Shown here: one piece after another, positions 1 to 7,495 of the stretch
Layout: every line of letters begins with the position of its first letter
Position numbering within the stretch: position 1 is the first letter of the stretch
Origin: Clostridia bacterium
GTDB taxonomy: Bacteria; Bacillota; Clostridia; Oscillospirales; CAG-272
Reading direction: 5' to 3'
Length of the DNA stretch: 64,000 bases
Assembly: GCA_017408585.1 (NCBI GenBank)
Contig: JAFQUJ010000015.1
Location: 1 to 64,000 of the forward strand
Notes under the pieces: model-generated
The model's input: the letters and a program-made list of their open reading frames with translations, nothing else
Database searches by the model: none
Told to the model about the DNA's origin: nothing
Made by a program: the position numbers and the translations under genes

Positions 1-142
1 ATTCGCAGGGCAGTTTTTCAATAATCGTTTTTTGCTTTTTGGTAAGCTTAACGGTGTTTTTGAACATATCAGACTGATTTCTCAAGCCATAATATCTCAA
101 AACATTGCCTTCAAGCTTCCATCTGCTTTGAATATCGTACAT
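1..142 (-). CDS. partial unidentified protein, N-terminal 47 codons
   Basis: An open frame reads from an ATG at 142 leftwards off the window edge. An AAAGGAG ribosome binding site lies 5 nt upstream. The visible residues begin MYDIQSRWKLEG and continue with a basic stretch (KLTKKQK) without a stop. I do not recognise the family from this N-terminus; it has no signal peptide or membrane segment. It is probably a real gene because of the good ribosome binding site, but its length and product cannot be seen. Confidence 0.5.
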   Translation of the reverse strand, partial: MYDIQSRWKLEGNVLRYYGLRNQSDMFKNTVKLTKKQKTIIEKLPCE

Positions 143-363
143 AGTAACTCCTTTCTTCTTCGATATGTTATACCGTACTGCTGTAAAATGAACTTTTGAG
201 TTTTGCTCGAAGGGAACATATATTCCGTTAAAGGATATATGTTACTCTCGCGCCGAGGGCGGAGCTAAGCAGTCATTGAAAGAGCGTTTAGCTTCTGCTT
301 TGCAAAAGCTCCACCGAAGGGCTACCGCCCTTTAGCTTCTAAGCGAGCTTTTCTCCAAGGGCG
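143..363. other. intergenic region with several hairpins
   Basis: No gene is visible here. An inverted repeat at 215-243 (AACATATAT arms around TCCGTTAAAGG) and a GC-richer stretch at 250-372 made of short self-complementary pieces fill the gap between two minus-strand genes. One of these pieces, AAGGGC-GTTA-GCCCTT at about 357-372, contains the stop codon of the upstream methyltransferase gene. The hairpins could terminate or process the methyltransferase transcript, but none has a clean T-run on the minus strand. Confidence 0.4.
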
Positions 364-1653
364 TTAGCCCTTCTTGTTTGCTTGACGAGTCAAGCAAACA
401 ACGCTCTCTATATGGCTTGTTCTTGGAAACATATTGTACGGGGTTATGGGAGATGAGATTTTATATTTCTTTGTGAGCTTTTTTAGGTCGCGTCCGAGGG
501 TATCGGGGTTACAGGACACATAGATGATTTTTTCGGGAGCAAGGCGCAAAAGAGTTTCCAGCATAAAATCGGAGCAACCCTTTCTTGGCGGGTCAATTAT
601 GCACGCATCTACTCTTTTATCAAAGTTCTTTGCGTCATCCTCGAAAAAGTCGATATTTTCAATTCCGTTTAGCTTGGCGTTTCGTCTTGCGTCACTTACC
701 GCATCGGGATCGATTTCGACGCCATACACCTTAGCGCCTGTGCGCTTAGCTACGATAAGTCCCATTGTTCCCGTTCCACAGAAAAGGTCAGCGATAACGC
801 TATCGCTCTTGGCGTCAAGGTGTTGTATTACTCTTTCGTATAGCTCGCTAGTGCAGGCGTGGTTTACCTGATAAAAGGATTTAGGGGAGATTTCAAGGTC
901 AACGCCACAAAGCGTATCCTCAAGATATTCGTCGCCCAGCACATGCTTTATCTCGCACGCATCAAGCACAAAATCTCTGCCTGCTAAAAAGCCCGATTTT
1001 ACTGAGGCTATTCCATCAAGCTCATGTCTTAGCCTTCTTGCGTAATGCTTTATATCGGTTGGCTTTCTAAATATAGGGCAAACCATTATTTTATGTTGAG
1101 AGGTGCTTTTTCTTATATACAGCGCTCGAAGATATGTAGTATCGATTTCTCTTAGAGTGAATTCGGCGATTTTATCGACGATTTCGTCATTTAAAGGACA
1201 CCTTGTGTGTGGAATTACTGTGTTGGTAGAGTGCGCCATGTAGCCGAGCTTGCCCTTATCGTAGAACAAAATGACCTTGTTACGATATGGAAGGGCTGTG
1301 GGGCAAACGATTGGCTCAACCTCGGCATCTATTCCAAATTTTCCGAGCGTTCCCTTAACATAATTTCTCTTTATTTCGTTTTCGACGCTTAGATGAACGC
1401 ATCCAAAGGCACAGCCACCACACTTGCCAAACACGGAGCATTCGGGAGCAATTCTGTTGGGGGAAGGAATTATGACCTTAGTTACTGTTGCGAGGGCATA
1501 GCTTGTGGTGATTTTTTGAATTTCAGCCTCGACTGTATCGCCGATAACTGCACCATTTACAAACACGACGAGCCCGTCTATTCTGCAAACGACATTTCCA
1601 AAATTATTCATTTCCTCGCACTTTATAGTAAATCTTTGATTTTCCTTTAACAT
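364..1653 (-). CDS. rlmD: 23S rRNA (uracil-5-)-methyltransferase, RlmD/RumA type
   Basis: A 429-aa SAM-dependent RNA m5U methyltransferase of the TrmA/RumA family. By family it methylates a uridine of 23S rRNA; in Gram-positives one enzyme (RlmCD) may modify two positions. In order it shows an N-terminal TRAM RNA-binding domain (about residues 1-60); a 4Fe-4S Cys set, C-x5-C-x2-C in CSVFGKCGGC with a fourth Cys in PHTRCP; the SAM loop DLFCGTGTMGL; the motif IIDPPRKGC; and the catalytic Cys in YVSCNPDTLGRD. The length is normal. The start is supported by GGAGG 6 nt upstream. The gene is transcribed alone, divergently from the rlmA-like gene. The stop codon lies inside a small hairpin. TrmA-like tRNA specificity is less likely because of the Fe-S motif. 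Confidence 0.9.
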   Translation of the reverse strand: MLKENQRFTIKCEEMNNFGNVVCRIDGLVVFVNGAVIGDTVEAEIQKITTSYALATVTKVIIPSPNRIAPECSVFGKCGGCAFGCVHLSVENEIKRNYVKGTLGKFGIDAEVEPIVCPTALPYRNKVILFYDKGKLGYMAHSTNTVIPHTRCPLNDEIVDKIAEFTLREIDTTYLRALYIRKSTSQHKIMVCPIFRKPTDIKHYARRLRHELDGIASVKSGFLAGRDFVLDACEIKHVLGDEYLEDTLCGVDLEISPKSFYQVNHACTSELYERVIQHLDAKSDSVIADLFCGTGTMGLIVAKRTGAKVYGVEIDPDAVSDARRNAKLNGIENIDFFEDDAKNFDKRVDACIIDPPRKGCSDFMLETLLRLAPEKIIYVSCNPDTLGRDLKKLTKKYKISSPITPYNMFPRTSHIESVVCLTRQANKKG

Positions 1654-1716
1654 AAATCCTCCAAAATCACTTGCTTTATTTGCGTATTTATAGTAAAATA
1701 AAGTTACTCTACTATT

Positions 1717-1745
1717 ATATTAACACAGTTATTTTATAAAATCAA
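1717..1745 (-). promoter_or_regulatory. sigma-A promoter of the rlmD-like gene
   Basis: On the minus strand TTGATT (1740-1745) and TAATAT (1717-1722) are separated by exactly 17 bp, about 60 bp before the start codon. The -10 is preceded by TGTGT, an extended -10 form seen repeatedly in this window. Confidence 0.6.
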
Positions 1746-1771
1746 CAGAATTTGAGTTTTTAGGAGCTAAT

Positions 1772-2596
1772 ATGAGTGCAACAAATTTACTTATTTGTCC
1801 AATTTGTCGCCTGTCACTTTTTCAATTAGATAAGGCGCTCAAATGCGAGAGGGGACATTCGTATGATTTTGCTAAAAGTGGCTACATCAATCTTTTAAGC
1901 CCGGGTAAGATGAACAATGCCAAGGCTGGCGACTCAAAGGAAATGATACGCGCAAGAAGCGATTTCTTTTCCTGTGGGGCTTATGGCAAGATAAATGATA
2001 AAATATGCGACCTTGTGTGCGAATTTGAGCCACAGGTGGTGATTGACGCCGGCTCGGGTGAGGGGTATTATACTAACGCTGTCGCAAGGCGCGCCTCAGG
2101 TGCTACGGTTATTGGCTTTGATATGTCTAAGCACGGGTGTGAGAGCGCCTCTAAGGCATCAAGGCGCTTGGGGCTTGACTCCTTGTTTTGCGTTGGAAAC
2201 ATTTTTGAGCTTCCCTTACATAACGAGTGCGCTGACATGGTTATAAATATGTTTGCGCCAACAGCGCACGAGGAATTTCATCGTGTGCTTAAGGCAGGTG
2301 GGCATTTGATTGTCGTGAGCGCCGGTGAGCATCACCTCGAGGGCTTAAAGCGTGTGCTTTATGACGAGGTATATTTAAATGAGGCTGACACGCCAAGCTA
2401 TGAGGGCTTTGAGCTTGTGGGCAAGGAAAATTTATCCTACAAGGCAACAATTGACGGTCAAGAGGCGATTTGGGCACTATTTCAAATGACTCCATACTAT
2501 CACAGAACCTCGCTTGCCGACAAGGCAAAGCTAGAGGTGCTTGACACGCTTACAACCACGGTTGAGGTTGATTTTCTAATTTACAAGAAAATATAA
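1772..2596 (+). CDS. rlmA: 23S rRNA (guanine-N1)-methyltransferase, RlmA family
   Basis: A 274-aa class I methyltransferase of the RlmA(I)/RlmA(II)/TlrB family, which methylates N1 of a guanine in helix 35 of 23S rRNA. The N-terminus carries the family zinc ribbon: CPICRLSL, then CERGHSYD with Cys and His ligands (residues 9-30). The SAM motif VIDAGSGEGYYTNAV follows at about residues 90-105, and a NMFAPTAHEEFHRVLKAGG segment matches the post-motif region. TAGGAG precedes the ATG. Whether it modifies G745 or G748, and so affects macrolide/tylosin response, cannot be decided by reading. It converges on the S24/S26 peptidase-like gene through a shared terminator. Confidence 0.88.
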   Translation: MSATNLLICPICRLSLFQLDKALKCERGHSYDFAKSGYINLLSPGKMNNAKAGDSKEMIRARSDFFSCGAYGKINDKICDLVCEFEPQVVIDAGSGEGYYTNAVARRASGATVIGFDMSKHGCESASKASRRLGLDSLFCVGNIFELPLHNECADMVINMFAPTAHEEFHRVLKAGGHLIVVSAGEHHLEGLKRVLYDEVYLNEADTPSYEGFELVGKENLSYKATIDGQEAIWALFQMTPYYHRTSLADKAKLEVLDTLTTTVEVDFLIYKKI

Positions 2597-2600
2597 AAAA

Positions 2601-2626
2601 TCAAGGATAAGCCATCTTATCCTTGA
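2601..2626. terminator. bidirectional intrinsic terminator
   Basis: An 11-bp perfect stem (TCAAGGATAAG / CTTATCCTTGA) with loop CCAT is flanked by A and T runs, so it can work in both directions. It separates the convergent rlmA gene and the peptidase-like gene, and overlaps the last codons of the latter. Confidence 0.85.
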
Positions 2627-3087
2627 TTTTTTGGTTTGAAGATTTTTCTTTTTATTTTGCTAAGGAAAACACGAATTTTGCGTTTTCTGCGCACACAGGG
2701 TAGCCTTTTTACATATTTTAGGTAGTCCTTATTATCAAGCTCTACCCTTATATTCTCACGATATATGCACTTTACCTGAGCGAGAAGATTTTCTTGCCTT
2801 ATGCCACGCTCAAGCTCGAATTGGTTATCTCCGCACATTATATATTCGCCATTTTTGATTTTTACAACGCGATGGAGCACGAATTGACCACTCTCTCGCT
2901 TATACAAGACTATGTCGTTTTTAGACACATTCCTTGGTGAAACAAGGATTATCGAGTCTAGTCCCTCTCTCAAAAGTGGCATCATGCTTGTGCCTCTTGG
3001 ATATAGTCGAAACTCACCGCCAGAGGAGATTACCTCGTCTATTACCGGATAGAGCTCGTCTAGGCTTAGTACTTGTCTGTTACTCAA
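2617..3087 (-). CDS. S24/S26 (signal peptidase-like) protein, soluble
   Basis: A 156-aa protein with the signal-peptidase fold signature: YPRGTSMMP with a candidate nucleophile Ser34, LHRVV with His72 as the likely second catalytic residue (the Ser/His arrangement of SipW/ER-type enzymes, not Ser/Lys), and the downstream CGDN box. There is no transmembrane anchor, unusual for a true signal peptidase I, and the C-terminus is strongly basic. The start is TTG, overlapping the PqqD stop (TTGAGTAA), with GAGG inside the PqqD gene. It is the last gene of a kinase-PqqD-peptidase operon, so it more likely matures or processes a modified peptide than exports general proteins. The catalytic assignment is family-based; substrate unknown. 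Confidence 0.75.
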   Translation of the reverse strand: MSNRQVLSLDELYPVIDEVISSGGEFRLYPRGTSMMPLLREGLDSIILVSPRNVSKNDIVLYKRESGQFVLHRVVKIKNGEYIMCGDNQFELERGIRQENLLAQVKCIYRENIRVELDNKDYLKYVKRLPCVRRKRKIRVFLSKIKRKIFKPKNQG

Positions 3088-3346
3088 CGATTTTGCCCTC
3101 TATTAGCTTATTTATAAAGGTCTCTACATCCTTTGTGACTATCTCTTTGTCTGCGTCCTCAAAGGTGGCAAGGATTTTTTCAACAATTTGCTCCCCTTCA
3201 AGCCCCTCAGCAATACAATTCCAAATAAACTTACCTGTTTCGTTTAGGGTAATCATTCCGGAAAATTCCTCACTTAGCGCGCCTGTTGCGACAACAAAGG
3301 TCTTTCCTGCAACATCTCTTAGGACAAAGCCTTCTCTTATTTTCAT
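3080..3346 (-). CDS. PqqD family (RiPP recognition element-like) protein
   Basis: An 88-aa protein with the PqqD-type winged-helix pattern: a beta-rich N-terminus (FVLRDVAGKTFVVATG), the LNETGKFIWNCIAEGLEG helix, then a helical DVETFINKLIEGKIVE end. PqqD domains (RiPP recognition elements) bind leader peptides and present them to modifying enzymes. AAGGAG lies 6 nt before the ATG. It sits 9 nt after the HprK-like gene and overlaps the peptidase-like gene by 8 nt, so the three are co-translated. No radical SAM or asparagine-synthetase-like partner is encoded nearby, so its client is not the usual one. Confidence 0.85.
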   Translation of the reverse strand: MKIREGFVLRDVAGKTFVVATGALSEEFSGMITLNETGKFIWNCIAEGLEGEQIVEKILATFEDADKEIVTKDVETFINKLIEGKIVE

Positions 3347-3355
3347 ATTCTCTCC

Positions 3356-4060
3356 TTATTTTGACATGGCCTCATATGCAATAGTCGCAGCCTCAAGCGA
3401 TATATTGCACCTCAAAAGCCATGAGCTTGTTTCCTTTAATATTCTATCTACGATTTCAAAGGTTTTTGACATTTTATTCATATCTCTTGGAATTAGAATT
3501 TGCTTCATAAACCTTGATGCGCTATCGGCAGGGGTAAGCTTCTCTATGCTATTTACCTCGCCACGCTCAATATAACAAATCGCTTTAAGCTTGGCACGAG
3601 TATTTCTGTGCCAGCCCTCCTTGCCACACCACGGTGTTCCATAGGCGTACCATGCGCCATCTATGTATCTACAAATCGGCTTGTCGCCATTGATAATTTG
3701 AACCTCGTCGCCATATGCCCTTTTCCAAAGGGAGATATGTGTGCTTTTTCCCGTACCACTACGAGCCAAAAACGCATACGCCTGTCCGTGCGCCTCAACA
3801 ACAGCGCTATGCACTAAAATCGCATCTCTTTCGAGCACCTCAAGGCATATCTTTCGATAGACGCAAACCGCCTCAAGATAGCCACAGGGTAGGCTTTTAT
3901 CGTCAGAGGTTGCTCTTTCCGCCTCTATTTCCGCATCAGTTACGAAAACGGAAAAATCCACCCTATCGTCACTCGATATATAGTCCTTACACATATTGGC
4001 AAGAAAATCATATTTATTGTCAATTTCAATTACGAAATCAGCAATTTTTATCTTTAACAT
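3356..4060 (-). CDS. HPr kinase-like P-loop protein
   Basis: A 234-aa protein resembling the C-terminal catalytic domain of HPr kinase/phosphorylase and the HprK-like kinases of peptide-modification clusters. It shows a LVHSAVV segment (83-89), the P-loop ARSGTGKST (99-107), INGDKP (123-128) as the probable Mg/general-base region, and GTPWCGKEG (141-149). It lacks the N-terminal HprK domain and HprK is normally about 310 aa, so it is not the carbon-catabolite kinase. In the lasso peptide paeninodin an HprK homologue phosphorylates a Ser of the precursor; a similar role here on the upstream Ser-rich lipoprotein is an inference. AGGAG precedes the ATG by 5 nt. Confidence 0.8.
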   Translation of the reverse strand: MLKIKIADFVIEIDNKYDFLANMCKDYISSDDRVDFSVFVTDAEIEAERATSDDKSLPCGYLEAVCVYRKICLEVLERDAILVHSAVVEAHGQAYAFLARSGTGKSTHISLWKRAYGDEVQIINGDKPICRYIDGAWYAYGTPWCGKEGWHRNTRAKLKAICYIERGEVNSIEKLTPADSASRFMKQILIPRDMNKMSKTFEIVDRILKETSSWLLRCNISLEAATIAYEAMSK

Positions 4061-4082
4061 ATTTTCTCCTTAACACAACAAA

Positions 4083-4103
4083 AATGCGGTCTTTGACCGC
4101 ATT
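4083..4103 (-). terminator. attenuator-like terminator between lipoprotein and kinase genes
   Basis: A perfect 9-bp stem (AATGCGGTC / GACCGCATT) with an AAA loop on the minus strand is followed by TTTTTGTTG. It lies between the small lipoprotein gene and the kinase-PqqD-peptidase genes. No promoter is visible between the two, so the downstream genes probably depend on read-through, giving much more lipoprotein than enzyme mRNA. Confidence 0.75.
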
Positions 4104-4105
4104 CT

Positions 4106-4372
4106 TTACTGTTTCTTAGTATAGTCGTCAGGATACGGGGGTGTATATCCGGGAAGCTCTGTATTCATATTTTCGCCTTCTCTGAAATCATCCTCTTCGT
4201 TTGATGACGATTCCTCATCTGTTTCGCTCTCGGTTTCGCTCGGAAGCTCACTCGAGGACTGCTCACTTGATTCACTACTAGATGATGACTCCTCCTCAGG
4301 ACCACACGCAACAAGCGCAAGCATCATTAAAATTGAGAGCACAAGGCAAAGCATTTTTATGATTCTATTCAT
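4106..4372 (-). CDS. small Ser/Glu-rich lipoprotein, possible substrate of the adjacent cluster
   Basis: An 88-aa protein. The first 22 residues form a lipoprotein signal peptide ending in LALVAC, with Cys23 as the lipidated residue. Residues 26-65 are almost only Ser, Glu and Asp with repeated SSS and ESE blocks, and the tail (66-88) is NMNTELPGYTPPYPDDYTKK-like, rich in Pro, Tyr and Asp. The start is set by GGAGG 8 nt before ATG 4372; an in-frame ATG 15 nt upstream overlaps that GGAGG. The many serines would suit a kinase target. A cell-surface lipoprotein with no link to the cluster remains possible. Confidence 0.7.
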   Translation of the reverse strand: MNRIIKMLCLVLSILMMLALVACGPEEESSSSSESSEQSSSELPSETESETDEESSSNEEDDFREGENMNTELPGYTPPYPDDYTKKQ

Positions 4373-4437
4373 GGGGATATCCTCCATTTTTCAAGTTACA
4401 AGCCACAGGGAGCGCCCCTTGGGCTCTTATATATTAT

Positions 4438-4466
4438 AGTTTATCATAAAACCATGGCTTTGTCAA
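4438..4466 (-). promoter_or_regulatory. sigma-A promoter of the lipoprotein/kinase/PqqD operon
   Basis: TTGACA (4461-4466) and TAAACT (4438-4443) on the minus strand with a 17-bp spacer. The only good promoter found upstream of the cluster. Confidence 0.7.
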
Positions 4467-4510
4467 CAATTAATTTAAGCGTGCAGAAAAATATGCCCTC
4501 TCCAAAATCA

Positions 4511-4532
4511 AAAGCGAGCCGAGGCTCGCTTT
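4511..4532. terminator. intrinsic terminator after the acyl-CoA synthetase gene
   Basis: AGCGAGC / GCTCGCT stem with CGAG loop, A-run on one side and T-run on the other, so it can work in both directions. It lies directly 3' of the minus-strand acyl-CoA synthetase gene. Confidence 0.75.
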
Positions 4533-4537
4533 TTTGG

Positions 4538-6283
4538 TTATTTATTAATTGCGTGACGCTTGATTTTTCTTGATGTTGTTTTCTCGAATGGCTCGTCACG
4601 AATTTCTATTCTTGTGATATGCTTATATGACGCAAGACGCTTATTGATTGCCATAACATCTTCGTTTATGTGATTGTAGATATCCTCCTGTTCGATAAGA
4701 CCGAGCTTTTCGCACTCGTCATGATTAGGATAGATAAGAGCAACAATTGAAACAACTCCTGTTTCCTTGTTCTCCTCGCCTACTACTACAACCTCCTCGA
4801 TAAGAGAAATTCCTTCAAGGTATTCCTCGATTTCCTCAGGGAATACATTCTTTCCACCTTGAAGAACGATTACATTCTTCTTTCTACCTGTAATGTAGAT
4901 ATAGCCCTCGTCATCGATATAACCATAGTCGCCTGTCTTAAACCAGCCATCAGGAGAGAGCACCTTTGCGGTTTCCTCGGGGTTCTTATAGTAGCCGAGC
5001 ATTACATTGTCGCCCTTAACTACGATTTCACCATAGGTATCGTCTGCTCTTTCCTTGTCGATATAAATTTGCATACCGGGCATTAGCTTACCACAGGATG
5101 TAGGATTGTTCTTTTCGTGTAGAGGAATAACAGAGATAAGAGGAGCGCACTCGGTAATTCCATAGCCCTGACGAACCTGAATACCGAAGTTTGCAAATCC
5201 CTCTGCAATTTGAGGATTGAGAGCTGCGCCACCAACAATGAACGCCTTTACCTTACCGCCAAGTCCTTGGAGAACCTGACCGAAAAGCTTCTTTCTTGCA
5301 TCGATATGGAGCTTCATTAGGAAGTTGCTAATTTTAAGTCCCATTGCAAGAGTCTTTTCCTTGCCTTGCTTTTGAACATTCTTTTGAATTGTTTTATAAA
5401 GCTGATTTGCAAAGAGTGGAACAAGAGTCATAACTGTTGGCTGGAACTGCTTTATGTTCTTTCCAACATATTTAATTCCGTCAGAGATTGAAATTGTCAT
5501 ACCATAGAGCATTGGAGCAAGCACGCCTGCGCTCATTTCATAGGTATGATAAATTGGGAGCACGGACATAACAGAGTCCTCTTGGGTGAGGCCTGCGAGC
5601 ATTGGGTAAATTCCCTCAAGAACTGCGCAAACATTTCTTTCGCAAAGCATAACGCCCTTTGATGAGCCTGTTGTACCTGATGTGAACAAGAGAATTCCGA
5701 GCTTATGAACATCGTGATTTCTTGTATCAATTGTCATATCGGTGTTTTGTGCAAGATATCTTCCAAGAGAGAGAATTTTGTTGAAGGTTGTGAACTTTTC
5801 GTCAACATATTCGTCCTCCGGCTCAAGGGTGAAGGTTGTACGGTCTGTTACGATAATTTTCTCGACGCCCTCTAGCTGTTGCTCATGATTTCTGAGCATT
5901 TCCTCGAACTTGTGTGAGCATACAATATATGATGCCTCTGCAAAGTTAGTAAATTCGATAATTTGCTCCTCGAGCAAAAGTGGATCGATAGGAACGATAA
6001 CGCCATCTGCTGTTACGGTTGCAATATATGATGCAATCCATTGAACACTTGTTTCGCCTAACAAGATTACCTTCTTGCCTGCCATGTCAAGCTTTTGAAA
6101 TGCAAGGGTAAGGTCGGTTATGAGATTGAACATTTCTCTGTATGAAACGCGAACCTCTTCCTCCTTAGTTTTATTAAATCTGTAAAGGGTGTTTTCTGCA
6201 AAAAGATTTTTTCCTCTTTCAAAATATGCATATAGGCTATCTATTTGCACCTTAAAATCTGCTGGATTAATTTTATTTGCCAT
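4538..6283 (-). CDS. AMP-forming long-chain acyl-CoA synthetase-like enzyme
   Basis: A 581-aa adenylate-forming enzyme. It has the AMP-binding P-loop LLFTSGTTGSSKGVM (about residue 195), the YGITECAPLIS acyl/adenylate motif, the GWFKTGDYGYIDDEGYIYITGRKKN hinge segment and a C-terminal Lys region (FEKTTSRKIKRH). Such enzymes activate fatty acids with ATP and CoA; the chain length is not readable. It is downstream of, and overlaps by 11 nt, a MarR-family regulator gene, which suggests regulation by a fatty or aromatic acid ligand. The length is typical of the FadD/LcfB group. Confidence 0.82.
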   Translation of the reverse strand: MANKINPADFKVQIDSLYAYFERGKNLFAENTLYRFNKTKEEEVRVSYREMFNLITDLTLAFQKLDMAGKKVILLGETSVQWIASYIATVTADGVIVPIDPLLLEEQIIEFTNFAEASYIVCSHKFEEMLRNHEQQLEGVEKIIVTDRTTFTLEPEDEYVDEKFTTFNKILSLGRYLAQNTDMTIDTRNHDVHKLGILLFTSGTTGSSKGVMLCERNVCAVLEGIYPMLAGLTQEDSVMSVLPIYHTYEMSAGVLAPMLYGMTISISDGIKYVGKNIKQFQPTVMTLVPLFANQLYKTIQKNVQKQGKEKTLAMGLKISNFLMKLHIDARKKLFGQVLQGLGGKVKAFIVGGAALNPQIAEGFANFGIQVRQGYGITECAPLISVIPLHEKNNPTSCGKLMPGMQIYIDKERADDTYGEIVVKGDNVMLGYYKNPEETAKVLSPDGWFKTGDYGYIDDEGYIYITGRKKNVIVLQGGKNVFPEEIEEYLEGISLIEEVVVVGEENKETGVVSIVALIYPNHDECEKLGLIEQEDIYNHINEDVMAINKRLASYKHITRIEIRDEPFEKTTSRKIKRHAINK

Positions 6284-6737
6284 ATTTCTCTTCCTTTAAT
6301 TCAAATGAAATGTTTTCGTCGATGATTCCGAGCACCTCGTAAAAGATCTTTAGCTTATGATCTGCGATTGTGCCACTGACCTCGGTCATTATCTCGGCGA
6401 TTTTTTGATTTATATACTGATTAATTTCGAAACCTGCCTCGGTTAAAACGAACTTACACTTATAGATACTGCTTCTGGCATTTTGATTTCTCTTTATGTA
6501 CCCCCTTCTCTCAAGCTCACCTGTTACGCGAGAGATAAATGCCTTATCTACTCCACACGCCTCGGCTAGCTCTGTTGAATTTAAGCCATCTTGGCTTTTT
6601 ACAAGATTGAAAAGGCACATTACATGAGCACTTCTCAAATCATATTTTTTCATTGCGTTATCTTTTATGCGTTTAATGTTTTTTGATATTCTGTCAATTG
6701 ACAGAATAAACGATGAAAAGCGTTGTGTCTTTTCCAT
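6273..6737 (-). CDS. MarR family transcriptional regulator
   Basis: 154 aa if started at ATG 6737, which has AGGAGG 4 nt upstream. A longer in-frame ATG exists 120 nt further upstream, but it would run through the promoter and operator. The winged-helix DNA-binding part (GLNSTELAEACGVDKAFISR, then ELERRGYIKR) is typical of MarR proteins. It is the first gene of an operon with the acyl-CoA synthetase and lies just downstream of a perfect palindrome, so it probably represses itself and the synthetase. The ligand is unknown. Confidence 0.85.
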   Translation of the reverse strand: MEKTQRFSSFILSIDRISKNIKRIKDNAMKKYDLRSAHVMCLFNLVKSQDGLNSTELAEACGVDKAFISRVTGELERRGYIKRNQNARSSIYKCKFVLTEAGFEINQYINQKIAEIMTEVSGTIADHKLKIFYEVLGIIDENISFELKEEKYGK

Positions 6738-6764
6738 AAGTCCTCCTAAAATGGCAAAAATTTG

Positions 6765-6776
6765 TTGACTAGTCAA
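6765..6776. promoter_or_regulatory. probable MarR operator palindrome
   Basis: TTGACTAGTCAA is a perfect 12-bp palindrome between the promoter and the ribosome binding site of the marR gene. The position just downstream of the transcription start fits autorepression. Family members typically bind such short AT-rich palindromes. Confidence 0.6.
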
Positions 6777-6795
6777 AAATTCCCTAGCCGTCATT

Positions 6796-6824
6796 ATATT
6801 AACACAATATATTTGATTTGTCAA
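6796..6824 (-). promoter_or_regulatory. sigma-A promoter of the marR operon
   Basis: TTGACA (6819-6824), 17-bp spacer ending TGTGT, TAATAT (6796-6801), on the minus strand. It lies inside the longer reading frame of marR, which supports the downstream start. Confidence 0.75.
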
Positions 6825-6874
6825 CGATTTTTTGATTTTTTTCGACTTATGGGACAAAATTATGATGATTTTTG

Positions 6875-7396
6875 TTATTTTACATAGTAAACATAGCTTG
6901 ATTTTCTAGGCTTGGGCTCGCGTGGCTCTTCGTTAGGATAACCAAGCACGATATGTCCTATTCCCTCGTAGTCACCCTCAATTCCAAGCTCCCTTAAAAT
7001 TGCCTTGCCCTCGTCGCTATTAAATTCCTCTTTTGCCCTGTGTATCCAACAGCTTCCTATTCCAAGAGAATGAGCGGATAGCATTAGGTTTTGCATAACG
7101 AGCGTTCCATCATAGACATATGTTGGATATTCTCTGCTTGCTAAAACGATAAGCACCACAGGAGCGCCATAAAAGGGGTCTGTATCTGTACCCATGATAT
7201 CGGCATTCATTTTTGAAAGACGATCTCTTAGGGCCTTATTCGTGACAGCGATAATAATTGGCGATTGATTGCCACGACCTGTTGGAGCGTATTTTCCAGC
7301 CTCTAAAATAAGGTCGAGGTCCTCGTTTGGTATCATATCACCCTTGAAGCCTCTTATGCTTCTTCTTGATAAAATATTATTTATTACCTCGTTCAT
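6875..7396 (-). CDS. nitroreductase family protein
   Basis: A 173-aa FMN-dependent nitroreductase-fold protein. The N-terminal RRSIRGFKGD is the usual FMN phosphate-binding Arg segment. The central APTGRGNQSP and LMLSAHSLGIGSCWIHRA and the C-terminal GIGHIVLGYPNE are characteristic. By family it reduces nitro-aromatics, quinones or flavins with NAD(P)H; the substrate is unknown. TAAAGGAGGA lies upstream of the ATG. It appears to be a single-gene unit. Confidence 0.82.
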   Translation of the reverse strand: MNEVINNILSRRSIRGFKGDMIPNEDLDLILEAGKYAPTGRGNQSPIIIAVTNKALRDRLSKMNADIMGTDTDPFYGAPVVLIVLASREYPTYVYDGTLVMQNLMLSAHSLGIGSCWIHRAKEEFNSDEGKAILRELGIEGDYEGIGHIVLGYPNEEPREPKPRKSSYVYYVK

Positions 7397-7427
7397 TTTA
7401 TCCTCCTTTATGTGAGCCTTAATATAT

Positions 7428-7456
7428 ATTTTAACATATTTTGTTCACAAAATCAA
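7428..7456 (-). promoter_or_regulatory. sigma-A promoter of the nitroreductase gene
   Basis: TTGATT (7451-7456) and TAAAAT (7428-7433) on the minus strand, spacer 17 bp. Confidence 0.6.
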
Positions 7457-7495
7457 TATCTATTGAAAAATTGATAAATATGTATATAGCAAAGA

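Noticed and set aside
524..871. 115-aa plus-strand frame
   Set aside because: It is antisense to the conserved RlmD catalytic region and has no ribosome binding site.
2934..3575. 213-aa open frame on the plus strand
   Set aside because: It runs antisense across the peptidase, PqqD and kinase genes, which have good motifs and ribosome binding sites; its own sequence is low-complexity Ser/Leu and matches nothing.
2617..4372. Lasso peptide or radical-SAM RiPP cluster
   Set aside because: Kinase and PqqD alone resemble parts of such clusters, but no asparagine-synthetase-like cyclase, transglutaminase-like protease, radical SAM enzyme or exporter is present.
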